Source: a virus. Taken from it: 43,212 bases of DNA. The stretch lies in the IMG/VR virus record IMGVR_UViG_3300029448_000099, positions 1 to 43,212 of that record. One strand, written 5' to 3'. The translations under genes and the position numbers were made by a program. Positions 33,406 through 41,132 of this stretch are shown here, piece after piece (position 1 is the first letter of the stretch; each line of letters starts with the position of its first letter). Under the pieces are notes generated by a model. It was not told the DNA's origin. It ran no database searches and saw only the letters and a list, made by a program, of their open reading frames with translations.

Positions 33406-35457
33406 TCATATTATGTCTTTGGTGTCAAGCCAATTATTACCTATTTTTGCTTCTAGTAATAATGGCACATTAAAATCTATATTAAACTTACGATTTATAA
33501 TGTTTAGTAGTTGGTCATTTGCTGACTTTAATACAGATAATACTTGTTGTTCCTCGTTAGGATGTATATCTATGACAATTGAATCATGTACACTATTAAC
33601 AACACAGGACTGCAAAGTATGCAGTAGTTTATCAATATGCATAAGTACAAGAGGAACTATATCAGCAGTAGCAAAACTTTGTACAGGATAATTCTTAACC
33701 TGCGTGAAGTGAGTTATCTTGCCACTTGCATATCTTTTAGCATCAGGAAAAGAAAACTCTCGACCTGAAGGTATCTTTATCTTACCTGTAGTCATAACTT
33801 CCTTAGCCAACTTGGTGTGCCAAAGTGCGATTCCTTTGTACTTGTCTGTGAAGTGTTTATAATATGTAGCCTGAGAAGGTGTCCTTCCAAATCCTGTTGC
33901 TCCGTAGAGTGGTGCAAAGGTGTGTGCTTTGGCTTCTTGCCTAGAAGTCTTTTCCCCAGCATCGCTAATAACACGAGCAGTATAACTGTGAACATCAAAT
34001 CCATCTTCTATCTCCTTCATAGCAGTTTGGTCTTGTGATAAAAATGCAGCAGCTCGAAACTCTAACTGTGCAAAGTCAGCCTCAAGTATCTTACCACCCT
34101 TCCAACGTGATACGAATACCTTCTTAACAGGAAACGTACCACCTCTAGGCATGTTCTGCATGTTAGGGTCAGCACCACTAAATCTACCTGTCGCTGTTCT
34201 ATGCTGTAGTAGTCGTACATGCAACTTGCCATCAGGCTTTATATGTGTCTGTATACCTTCGACAAAGGAAGATAGGTATGTATCTAATGCTGACAGTCTC
34301 TGTAAGTCAGACAAAAAGTTCATGGCATTAGTCATATTCTTATGTTTAGCCATTGCATACAATGTACCTAGATTAGTCTTGTTGACACTGAAACCATTAG
34401 CACTGACCCACTTAGCATTAGGTGCATTAAACTTTAGTCCACCTACCACATGTTTATCAGGTAAAAATAAGTAGCCACTGCCATCACAAGTACTGCACTT
34501 GGTAGGTCTAGCAAAAGGAGTTCCATCTTTCCTCACCTTTCTAATATGTCCTGAACCTGAGCAGATATTACACTGCTCTGCTTTTGTCTTATACACAATA
34601 GTAGACTTAGTAGCTACCATTTGTTTGTAGTCAGTAGTATCCATATAGGGTGTGAAGTTATTTGCCCATAGGGATTTATCTAATGGTTTTCTACTATATA
34701 TAACCCATGACATCTGTTCAGGACTGTTTAAGTTTATAGGTGTATCACCCATTAGTTCTTTTACTTGCTTGTTTAGTCTGCTCTCTATATCTTGTTTCTC
34801 TTGTTCAAACTCTACACGTACTGCGTCTAGAGCATCTATGTCAACAGTAAATCCACGTTGATATATCTTAGCAAGAGTTGTCGCTACTTGATTAGTAAAT
34901 ATCACAGTCTCCATAAGATTAGCATTCTCTACTGTGTTTAGTCTTCTGTATATAGAATCACTTAATTGCTGTGTAGCTTTCAAGTCAGCAGATAAATAGT
35001 CTGACAATTCCTGTCGAGGAATCTCATCAACAGATACATTGTTCTTAAAGTATTCCTTCATAGTATCTTGTTTCTTCGTATCTAGGTCATGCCTAATTGC
35101 ACATGCTTCTAGTGACAGCGGTTCTTTCTGCCCACGTTGTAGTATGTACTCACCCAACATGGTGTCAAACACTGCACCATCATACTTGAATCCACATTCC
35201 CATAGCCACAGTAAATCGTGGACTATGTTATGTCCTATGAGTATAGTCGCTTGGTCTAGTAACTCTTGTATATTAGAACGTACTCTTGTAATGCTGTATA
35301 AGTTATCATCTAAATCATCCATGTGAAATAGATGCTCTTCACCTTTGTCTGTTAAACATCCCACCATTACTAGCTTGTTGTTCTCTTCAAATGGGTCAAG
35401 GTGTAACTTACCACCCCTATGAGTAACAGTATTCTCTACGTCAAGTGTTAGCTTCAT
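33406..35457 (-). CDS. polA: Family A DNA polymerase with inserted DnaJ-type zinc-finger segment
   Basis: A 683-residue replicative polymerase. The exonuclease domain has D6-x-E8, D81 (GHNIVHDLL) and Y154/D158 (DYLSADLK). Residues 290-331 hold CNICSGSG (C296, C299) and CSTCDGSG (C321, C324), half of a DnaJ zinc-finger domain. The polymerase follows: motif A 'ILEADFAQLEFRAA' with D461 and E466; motif B R506, K510, F514 and Y518 (RQEAKAHTFAPLYG); and motif C VHDS with H624 and D625. F514 corresponds to Phe762 of E. coli Pol I. A polymerase with a partial DnaJ central domain is, from memory, characteristic of the HMO-2011 marine phage group. The start overlaps the helicase stop (ATGA). Confidence 0.93.
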   Translation of the reverse strand: MKLTLDVENTVTHRGGKLHLDPFEENNKLVMVGCLTDKGEEHLFHMDDLDDNLYSITRVRSNIQELLDQATILIGHNIVHDLLWLWECGFKYDGAVFDTMLGEYILQRGQKEPLSLEACAIRHDLDTKKQDTMKEYFKNNVSVDEIPRQELSDYLSADLKATQQLSDSIYRRLNTVENANLMETVIFTNQVATTLAKIYQRGFTVDIDALDAVRVEFEQEKQDIESRLNKQVKELMGDTPINLNSPEQMSWVIYSRKPLDKSLWANNFTPYMDTTDYKQMVATKSTIVYKTKAEQCNICSGSGHIRKVRKDGTPFARPTKCSTCDGSGYLFLPDKHVVGGLKFNAPNAKWVSANGFSVNKTNLGTLYAMAKHKNMTNAMNFLSDLQRLSALDTYLSSFVEGIQTHIKPDGKLHVRLLQHRTATGRFSGADPNMQNMPRGGTFPVKKVFVSRWKGGKILEADFAQLEFRAAAFLSQDQTAMKEIEDGFDVHSYTARVISDAGEKTSRQEAKAHTFAPLYGATGFGRTPSQATYYKHFTDKYKGIALWHTKLAKEVMTTGKIKIPSGREFSFPDAKRYASGKITHFTQVKNYPVQSFATADIVPLVLMHIDKLLHTLQSCVVNSVHDSIVIDIHPNEEQQVLSVLKSANDQLLNIINRKFNIDFNVPLLLEAKIGNNWLDTKDII

Positions 35458-36677
35458 GCTGTATACCTCGCTGTCTTATAATCAAGTTCGCAATGAATTG
35501 AGCCATGCCAACCTGATAACTTATTCTTAACTACATTAATATGTCTCTGTATATCTTCTTCCTCTTGCCCTTCTACTTGTGGATTCTTTGCTATCAATAG
35601 CATCAAGTCAGCTTCAGCAGCTTTACCTGTACGTGAGCCTTCCATCATAGACTGATTTAATATAATCTTACCTTCAGCTTCAGCAGATAACTGCGACATA
35701 TAAAGAACTGCACAGTTGTATGATTTAGCTATCTGTCTAGCATGTATTGCATTAGCCTTGAGTGCTTCATCCTGTCTAGCAAACCCACCTGTTCTAGCAA
35801 ACTTGTCTCCCATGTCTAGTACAAGTATGTCAGGTTGATATGCCTTACACACACTCTCGACCCATGCCATGTCTCTGTCTGATGCATCACGTATCTTGAT
35901 GTTATCAAACACAGGCTTGTAACGTGTCTGTGCTTCGCTAGGATTTTTCTTAACATCGTGAACAGTCATGCCTGTGGCCGCCGTCAAGTATCTTGCACCT
36001 ACCCTATGATAACCTTCTTCGTTACATAAGATAACACACTTAGCACCTTGATGAGCAAATCCATTTGGACTCGCAATCAATGATGCATGGAAGGATGTCT
36101 TACCTGTATTAGGTCTAGCACCTATCTCAATTAAGTGACCTGCATTAATACCATCTACCTTACGTGTTAGACTAGGTATATTGAATGTCCACCTAGCTTC
36201 CAAGTCATTCTTAGCTAGTAGTGTCTCAATCGAAATGTCATCCCACTCTATATTGAGATTGGGTGTAAAATCATCTCCATACATCTCAAGAAGATTTCTT
36301 AAGGGTTCAAGAGAAGACTTAGCACCATTCACATAATCAAAACCTAAGTTAGCGATGTCTTCGCCAACAACTTGCTGAAACAGTTTTGACAACACTTCCT
36401 GTGCAATGTCTGTTCCAAGTGGTTGCTCTCGCTTGATGTTAGCAAAGAGAGAAGAGTATGCTTGCTTCTGTGCAGTAGTCATAGATGGATTGTTAGACAT
36501 AAACAATGCTTCAATCTCATCAGGTGTTACTGTTCTCTCATACGTATGCATAGCTTTGTCGAGAGATTGTTTAATCTTACGAACATCCTTACTGAATAAC
36601 CTGTCAGGGCACTTTGCTCCTCTGTGGTCATCGTAGAATGTTTTATCCATAAGACTTCGTATTAATGATAATTCCAT
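35454..36677 (-). CDS. DnaB-like replicative helicase
   Basis: A 407-residue helicase expected to unwind DNA ahead of the polymerase. The Walker A loop is GARPNTGKTS (186-195, K193 and T194) and Walker B is DILVLDMGD with D288. RecA-fold motifs are seen further on: CAVLYMSQLSAEAEGK, and 'GSRTGKAAEADLMLLI' toward the end. It is shorter than a full DnaB and lacks the primase portion, which is encoded by the next gene in the cluster. A GGAG site lies 7 bases before the ATG. The stop overlaps the polymerase start, so helicase and polymerase are translationally coupled. Confidence 0.88.
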   Translation of the reverse strand: MELSLIRSLMDKTFYDDHRGAKCPDRLFSKDVRKIKQSLDKAMHTYERTVTPDEIEALFMSNNPSMTTAQKQAYSSLFANIKREQPLGTDIAQEVLSKLFQQVVGEDIANLGFDYVNGAKSSLEPLRNLLEMYGDDFTPNLNIEWDDISIETLLAKNDLEARWTFNIPSLTRKVDGINAGHLIEIGARPNTGKTSFHASLIASPNGFAHQGAKCVILCNEEGYHRVGARYLTAATGMTVHDVKKNPSEAQTRYKPVFDNIKIRDASDRDMAWVESVCKAYQPDILVLDMGDKFARTGGFARQDEALKANAIHARQIAKSYNCAVLYMSQLSAEAEGKIILNQSMMEGSRTGKAAEADLMLLIAKNPQVEGQEEEDIQRHINVVKNKLSGWHGSIHCELDYKTARYTA

Positions 36678-36681
36678 GTTG

Positions 36682-37455
36682 TTACTCCTTTGGGGTTAAG
36701 GTCATTAAGTTTTCGATATCGACAGGTGTACGATATTTTAAGTCATCTGTCAATCTAATTATTTTTATATCTTTTACGTAGGCTCTTAGTTCTTTTGCAA
36801 ATGCCAATGTCTTAGGTAAGGCATCAGGGTCAAGTGCTATAATCGCTGTTGAGAATCGTGAGAGATACTTCTTGTGTGACTCTGCCAATGACGTACCCAA
36901 CACAGCTACCCCAACTAATACATCACTACCTACCACAGATGCACTAACACAATCCTCAACAACAACTGCTACCCTACCACATCCATGAACAAAAGGCAAG
37001 TTACTTTTTCCGTATCGTTTCCATTTAGGCAATAACTTTGTTACTGACCTACCTACTGCATCGACAATGTAATCGTTATGCTCGACAGGAAATACAACTC
37101 GCTTGTCCTTGACATCATAGTGTAGATTCAATTTGTCACAATCTAAATCCCACAGTTCACAAAAGTCCATGACTTCTCTCCTGTAGTTATGTGACACCAC
37201 GTACTCAGGCATTACAAATTCTTCTCTATCAAAATCTAGAACGTCACCTGTGATTGCATCACGTATGTCATCTACGGATAGATGCACACGTTTTGAGCCT
37301 GAAATTTGACAAGTAGATTTATAACAATTCCATAACAATCTACCCATGTTATTGGTAGCAGTAAAAGTTTTATAGCCATTACAACTAGGACAAGTAAGTC
37401 TTTTACTTTCTCCTACACTTAGTTGTAAATCATTTACATAGTTATATATATTCAT
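36682..37455 (-). CDS. DNA primase with zinc ribbon and TOPRIM domain
   Basis: A 257-residue primase. The start is placed at ATG 37455; a GTG four codons upstream is possible. The N-terminal zinc ribbon has C22/C25 and C44/C49 (CPSC... CYKSTC). The TOPRIM catalytic core shows 'VAVVVEDCVSA' with E167 and then IALDPDA with D209 and D211, followed by K215. It makes primers for replication. In T7 these domains are fused to the helicase as gp4, but here the helicase is a separate gene starting 4 bases downstream. That gives a two-protein primosome with adjacent genes. Confidence 0.87.
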   Translation of the reverse strand: MNIYNYVNDLQLSVGESKRLTCPSCNGYKTFTATNNMGRLLWNCYKSTCQISGSKRVHLSVDDIRDAITGDVLDFDREEFVMPEYVVSHNYRREVMDFCELWDLDCDKLNLHYDVKDKRVVFPVEHNDYIVDAVGRSVTKLLPKWKRYGKSNLPFVHGCGRVAVVVEDCVSASVVGSDVLVGVAVLGTSLAESHKKYLSRFSTAIIALDPDALPKTLAFAKELRAYVKDIKIIRLTDDLKYRTPVDIENLMTLTPKE

Positions 37456-37500
37456 TGTATATCTCACTTATATGTTATATAATATTCTTTTGTTCGGCAC

Positions 37501-38406
37501 TTACCCTGTGCTTATAGCATACTTTTTTCTAGTTGTCAATGCATTTTCAGCAGAGGCATAAGTATTTTTCATGTAAGGTTTCACACTATTGGGGTTAGCA
37601 TGACCTGTAACAGACATTATTTGACCCATAGATACACCTGCTTCGACCATCTCAGTAGTGCCTGTTCGTCTTAAATCAGCTATTCTTAGCTCATCAGGCA
37701 GTCCACAGAGCTTCATTACCCTTCTCGCTACCTTTGATAGCCTATGAAGAGAGTATGGCTCGTACAATCCTTTCATCGCTGTTGGGTAGGGTGCGACATA
37801 AGACTGAAAACCATACTCTTCCTTCTGTTGATTAAGCATTTCTAATAAGTCAAGAGAAATTGGTAGATGAACTACACTTCTTCTCTTAGACTGTTGCAAA
37901 TTTAACACACTTTTATCAAAATCTATGCTAGAAAACTCTAATGTTCTCATATCTCCAACTCTTTGACACCATTCGTATGCCATTTGTACAATCAGTCCTA
38001 TGTTTCTGTACTTAAAATCACTGTAAGAGTAGTCAAGAAATTGACAGACCTGTTCTTTTGTCCACACAACTTTCCTAACGTGGGTAGCTTTTCTTCTGAA
38101 TGTAGCAAAAGGATTTGTCTCGGCATACCCCATCTCCATAGCAAATGAAAATAGTTTCCTTGCTACAGAGCATATATGATTAGCCATAGAAATGCCACGT
38201 TTTAACCACACTTCATATGCTCGTCTACATTTAGCACCTGACATCTTTGGTAATTGTGTGCTTGACAATTTCTTACCATCGACAGATGTACCAAGCATCA
38301 CACTTAAAAAGTATTGATAATCTGATTTAGTTTTATCTGCTAACATACTGAAATCACTAGATAAATAGTACTCGTCTATTAGTTTTTTAACTGTTAATAT
38401 TGTCAT
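37501..38406 (-). CDS. int: Tyrosine recombinase / integrase, with altered box II
   Basis: A 301-residue integrase with the usual N-terminal core-binding domain and C-terminal catalytic domain. Catalytic candidates are R149 (WCQRVGDM), K174 (QQSKRRSV), R246 in IADLRRTG, H269 (VTGHANPN) and the nucleophile Y278 (KPYMKN), with H-to-Y spacing of nine as in XerC/D and phage integrases. The residue that is normally histidine in the HxxR box is Ala243 (ADLR rather than HDLR). This may slow or alter activity. It suggests a temperate past or present. It lies between the primase and small genes; no clear attachment site was seen. AGGGAT precedes the ATG. Confidence 0.85.
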   Translation of the reverse strand: MTILTVKKLIDEYYLSSDFSMLADKTKSDYQYFLSVMLGTSVDGKKLSSTQLPKMSGAKCRRAYEVWLKRGISMANHICSVARKLFSFAMEMGYAETNPFATFRRKATHVRKVVWTKEQVCQFLDYSYSDFKYRNIGLIVQMAYEWCQRVGDMRTLEFSSIDFDKSVLNLQQSKRRSVVHLPISLDLLEMLNQQKEEYGFQSYVAPYPTAMKGLYEPYSLHRLSKVARRVMKLCGLPDELRIADLRRTGTTEMVEAGVSMGQIMSVTGHANPNSVKPYMKNTYASAENALTTRKKYAISTG

Positions 38407-38408
38407 AA

Positions 38409-38834
38409 TTAATCCCTATGTCCATATGGTTCTACATCACCACCCATGCGAATAACACAGCCATTTGGTGCTAAGTCACAGTTAGGATAACTGAAACAAG
38501 CTATGTGTGAATCCTCAAACTTGTGTGCTATTTGTGTAGGTGTGTCAGCATGAAGATAATTAGTGACAAAATCTTCTATGCCCTTACTATGTTCATGTCT
38601 TGTATAAAAATTTATATGAGGTTGCCTTACACACCATCTTCCTGTAGTCCAATAATATAGATATTGTATATTTGCTATGTTAGCTATGTAAACAAAACTT
38701 GCTGACATACATACTTTATATTGCAACTCTTGCTTTTTTAGGTAATCTAAAACAAACTCTAAGGATTCATTTGTATCTCGTCTATATATTTTTTTACCCT
38801 TTGAGTTAGTTCTGACATATTTCCACTCACTCAT
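38409..38834 (-). CDS. Hypothetical protein
   Basis: A 141-residue protein. The start was chosen at 38834, where GGAG lies 7 bases upstream; a longer frame would extend far into the upstream gene. It has a C-terminal region rich in Cys, His and Tyr ('HIACFSYPNCDLAPNGC') and an aromatic middle ('IQYLYYWTTGRWCVRQPH'). The cysteines do not form an obvious zinc motif. Its stop lies 2 bases before the integrase start, and it overlaps the ADP-ribosylglycohydrolase gene by 8 bases. Confidence 0.5.
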   Translation of the reverse strand: MSEWKYVRTNSKGKKIYRRDTNESLEFVLDYLKKQELQYKVCMSASFVYIANIANIQYLYYWTTGRWCVRQPHINFYTRHEHSKGIEDFVTNYLHADTPTQIAHKFEDSHIACFSYPNCDLAPNGCVIRMGGDVEPYGHRD

Positions 38835-39699
38835 CTTTATACTCCATCTTTGATAAATCGAAAGCAGCTTTATACAACTCATCATGCCACAACAATTTAT
38901 CCTTGAAGTGTGAAGGGATATTACTGTGTCCATAATATCTACCTGCAATCATTCCTGCTACTGCACCTACTGTATCTGCATCATGTCCTCTGTTGACTGC
39001 CTTGATAATACAATCCTCAAATCTATTTGTTGTTTGGAATGCCCACCATGCACATTGATATGTTTCTTTTACATACCCACCTGACATAACTTCTTCTCTA
39101 GGTATATCTAATGGTAGCTTATGTTTTTGATATCTTATTATATCGTATCCATGATACAATTCTTCAGCCAACATTACAGAGTAATCAACGCAAGTATTAC
39201 TTCCATGTGTTAGTAGTGTCTGCTGTACTGCTAATTGGATTGCATGATATCTGTCTTTAGCAATAATAATCACAGGTGCAAGTCTCATCAATGCTCCATT
39301 GCCTGATGTATCTTTTGAAGTTCTACCTCGATAGGGTTGTAGTATATATTCATCCTTTACCACTTCCTCTAAGTAGCTACTCAATGCAATAGCAGTAGTG
39401 CCACCTATGTCAAAGCATTTTCCTCTTGGACTATATTCTCCACCCTTGTACCATTTAAGGAACTTGGACATGATATCGTTTGCATCAAAGCATTTCTTCT
39501 CTAGTAATGACTTACTCATTGCTAATGCCATACTTGTATCGTCTGTCCATTCTCCAAGAGATACGTTATGTTCTCCACCTCTAGTATATTTAGTTAGGTA
39601 GTTACTTGGCTCACGTGCATCTTGAAACTCAAGTGGTGCACCTAGAGCATCTCCTATTGCTAGTCCAACTAGCATTCCTGTTGCTTTGTCTGTGTTCAT
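38827..39699 (-). CDS. ADP-ribosylglycohydrolase (ARH/DraG family)
   Basis: A 290-residue hydrolase that would remove ADP-ribose from modified proteins or nucleic acids. All family motifs are present: GLAIGDALGAPLEF near the N-terminus, WTDDTSMALA with D53/D54, 'GNGALMRLAPV' near 133-143, and NRGHDADTVGAVAGMIAG with D240 and D242 binding the magnesium pair. Length is normal for the family. The start is ATG 39699 (TGATG overlap with the small gene upstream); ATG 39702 is the alternative. In a phage it may reverse host ADP-ribosylation defence or act on the phage's own transferase products. Confidence 0.87.
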   Translation of the reverse strand: MNTDKATGMLVGLAIGDALGAPLEFQDAREPSNYLTKYTRGGEHNVSLGEWTDDTSMALAMSKSLLEKKCFDANDIMSKFLKWYKGGEYSPRGKCFDIGGTTAIALSSYLEEVVKDEYILQPYRGRTSKDTSGNGALMRLAPVIIIAKDRYHAIQLAVQQTLLTHGSNTCVDYSVMLAEELYHGYDIIRYQKHKLPLDIPREEVMSGGYVKETYQCAWWAFQTTNRFEDCIIKAVNRGHDADTVGAVAGMIAGRYYGHSNIPSHFKDKLLWHDELYKAAFDLSKMEYKDE

Positions 39700-39830
39700 C
39701 ATACCTCCAATGCTATGTAAATACATAATGCTATAATTAAAAGTTTACCATAATCAAGGTCAAACTTTGTACCTTCTCCATACTTTTTATTGAAATCTTT
39801 ATCAAAGAAATCTACTAATCTACCCCACAT
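39699..39830 (-). CDS. Small membrane protein
   Basis: A 43-residue frame with a strong AAAGGAG 6-7 bases before its ATG and a stop that overlaps the ADP-ribosylglycohydrolase start (TGATG). Residues 1-28 are charged (FFDKDFNKKYGEGTKFDLDY); the C-terminus is a hydrophobic span LLIIALCIYIALEV. Good translation signals and coupling support it as a real gene. Function unknown; possibly a tail-anchored membrane peptide. Confidence 0.6.
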   Translation of the reverse strand: MWGRLVDFFDKDFNKKYGEGTKFDLDYGKLLIIALCIYIALEV

Positions 39831-39847
39831 ATTATTCTCCTTTTCTG

Positions 39848-39952
39848 TTATAAACAATTACAAAATGTATTGATGATAGCCATTGCCATGACGTATGAGA
39901 TATATAATAATATAACACCACCAAAACAAATTGTAAACAATTTACTTAGCAT
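39848..39952 (-). CDS. Very small hydrophobic peptide
   Basis: A 34-residue frame beginning inside the last codons of the preceding gene (11-base overlap). It is hydrophobic throughout, with GGVILLYISYVMAMAII as a single likely membrane span, and ends in FCNCL. It lacks an obvious ribosome-binding site, so translation would depend on coupling to the gene upstream. Treated as a possible gene because it fills an otherwise empty gap in a dense operon. Confidence 0.4.
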   Translation of the reverse strand: MLSKLFTICFGGVILLYISYVMAMAIINTFCNCL

Positions 39953-40580
39953 CAATATATATTCTTAAATGAGTGGATTCATCCCTAGTCTGACCCCAAT
40001 AGGTAGCACCTGTGCCTTTGAGTTCAGGCTTAATGTGTTGTCCACGTACTCTCATCTTATATGACTTTTTATTAAGATGCTTTTTCATAGTGTCAACAAA
40101 CTCTTGACCATCTGTATCGTTAGGTATCTCGCTGAACACATAGCCACACCCTTTAGGTTGACTGTTGTAGCATGTGTTTTTCCAAAACTCTGTTTTAATA
40201 GTTTGTCTATCTAACAACTCATCTTTCTCTTCAATGATAGCCTTCATGTTTTCAATCTTGCTCGTAAGATATAGTAAGTTATCTTCTTGCTTCTGCAAGT
40301 TCTTCTTATATATCTTGTCATTGTTTTCAACAACATCATCATAAAACTTAGCTTGGTCTTTTACTCTACCCATATGCTCTGACCTGTCAAGCATATCCTC
40401 TTGCTCACACATCTTCACAAATGCTCTAACCATATGTTGAAAGTCCATGTGTGATATAGGTATGTGTCTACCTTCTGCTTCTGAATAGTAATCCTTGTGA
40501 CCCAAGTTATACATATCATCTGCTAATTTACCTGTGCTAGTTGTTGCTCCTAGCATTTGTATTACTCTATGTATTTTCAT
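39942..40580 (-). CDS. Hypothetical coiled-coil protein
   Basis: A 212-residue protein with GGAGAAAC just before its ATG. The middle (about 70-130) is a strongly charged coiled coil ('KIYKKNLQKQEDNLLYL', IEEKDELLDRQTIK). The C-terminus contains two cysteines (NTCYNSQPKGCGYVF) and a mixed beta region ending in HLRIYIDAK. The N-terminus ('RVIQMLGATTSTGKLADDMYN') is conserved-looking but unrecognised. It may be a DNA- or protein-binding early gene product; no function can be assigned. Confidence 0.55.
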   Translation of the reverse strand: MKIHRVIQMLGATTSTGKLADDMYNLGHKDYYSEAEGRHIPISHMDFQHMVRAFVKMCEQEDMLDRSEHMGRVKDQAKFYDDVVENNDKIYKKNLQKQEDNLLYLTSKIENMKAIIEEKDELLDRQTIKTEFWKNTCYNSQPKGCGYVFSEIPNDTDGQEFVDTMKKHLNKKSYKMRVRGQHIKPELKGTGATYWGQTRDESTHLRIYIDAK

Positions 40581-40607
40581 AATGTTTCTCCTTTCTATGT
40601 AAATCGT

Positions 40608-40739
40608 TTAATCGTATAACTGCTCCCAATGAAAATCGCACTCATCATTTTGAATCATGTCAATTAGTTTCTTCTTCGCTTCTTGTTTAGCTTTAGCATC
40701 AAAGACTACATACCCTTTTATATGTACCCCTGTCACCAT
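40608..40739 (-). CDS. Small hypothetical protein
   Basis: A 43-residue frame with a GGAGAAGG site 5 bases before its ATG, overlapping the end of the upstream gene by 41 bases. It is helical and charged ('FDAKAKQEAKKKLIDMIQND') with a C-terminal 'FHWEQLYD'. The well-placed ribosome site and the small gap it fills support it. Function unknown. Confidence 0.5.
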   Translation of the reverse strand: MVTGVHIKGYVVFDAKAKQEAKKKLIDMIQNDECDFHWEQLYD

Positions 40740-40890
40740 AGTTACCTTCTCCATCTGCACTTACTTCCACAAGTACATCTGCATACTTAGGCTTGGTTAG
40801 TTTGAATTGTGGAAAGCCTTCTTCACTTTCTCCTAAGTAACTATTTATTCTAAAACCTTCAAGTTGTTTATAGTAATTATCTACATCCAT
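40699..40890 (-). CDS. Small hypothetical protein
   Basis: A 63-residue protein with AAAAAGGAGAA before its ATG, overlapping the upstream stop codon (ATG at 40890 within TAATG). It is beta-rich with 'GFPQFKLTKPKYADVLVEV' and a Gly/Asp-rich tail ('DGEGNYGDRG'). No family recognised. It sits in a run of small early genes between the methyltransferase and the coiled-coil gene. Confidence 0.5.
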   Translation of the reverse strand: MDVDNYYKQLEGFRINSYLGESEEGFPQFKLTKPKYADVLVEVSADGEGNYGDRGTYKRVCSL

Positions 40891-41132
40891 TATACATTCT
40901 CCTTTTTAAATACTGTGTTCCAAGTCTCTTCAATCTCATCATCAAGATTACCATCACGAATAAATTCTAGTTGGTCTTTGACATATTGTATACGACATTG
41001 TTCTAGTGTCCATTTGTCTGTAGCTTCTTCATCAAAGAATAATGCAGGTTGCAGTTCTTCCTTGCTCATATTTATTGCTTGGTAATATAATATATTAACC
41101 AATGCCAACATATATCTACTTTCGTTTGTCAT
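40890..41132 (-). CDS. Small acidic hypothetical protein
   Basis: An 80-residue acidic, helical protein. Its ATG overlaps the methyltransferase stop (ATGA), so it is translationally coupled to it. It has an N-terminal hydrophobic helix ('YMLALVNILYYQAI') and an acidic remainder. No catalytic motif seen. It could be a partner or inhibitor protein but this is speculation. Confidence 0.5.
   Translation of the reverse strand: MTNESRYMLALVNILYYQAINMSKEELQPALFFDEEATDKWTLEQCRIQYVKDQLEFIRDGNLDDEIEETWNTVFKKENV

Noticed and set aside
33386-35326. Several plus-strand frames opposite the DNA polymerase gene
   Set aside because: Shadow frames of a clear polymerase; rich in Cys, Ser and Leu as expected from reverse-complement codons.
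37456-37500. A possible attachment site or promoter between integrase and primase
   Set aside because: The AT-rich gap has TATA-like words but no matching -35 at proper spacing and no tRNA-like segment or repeat that would mark attP.
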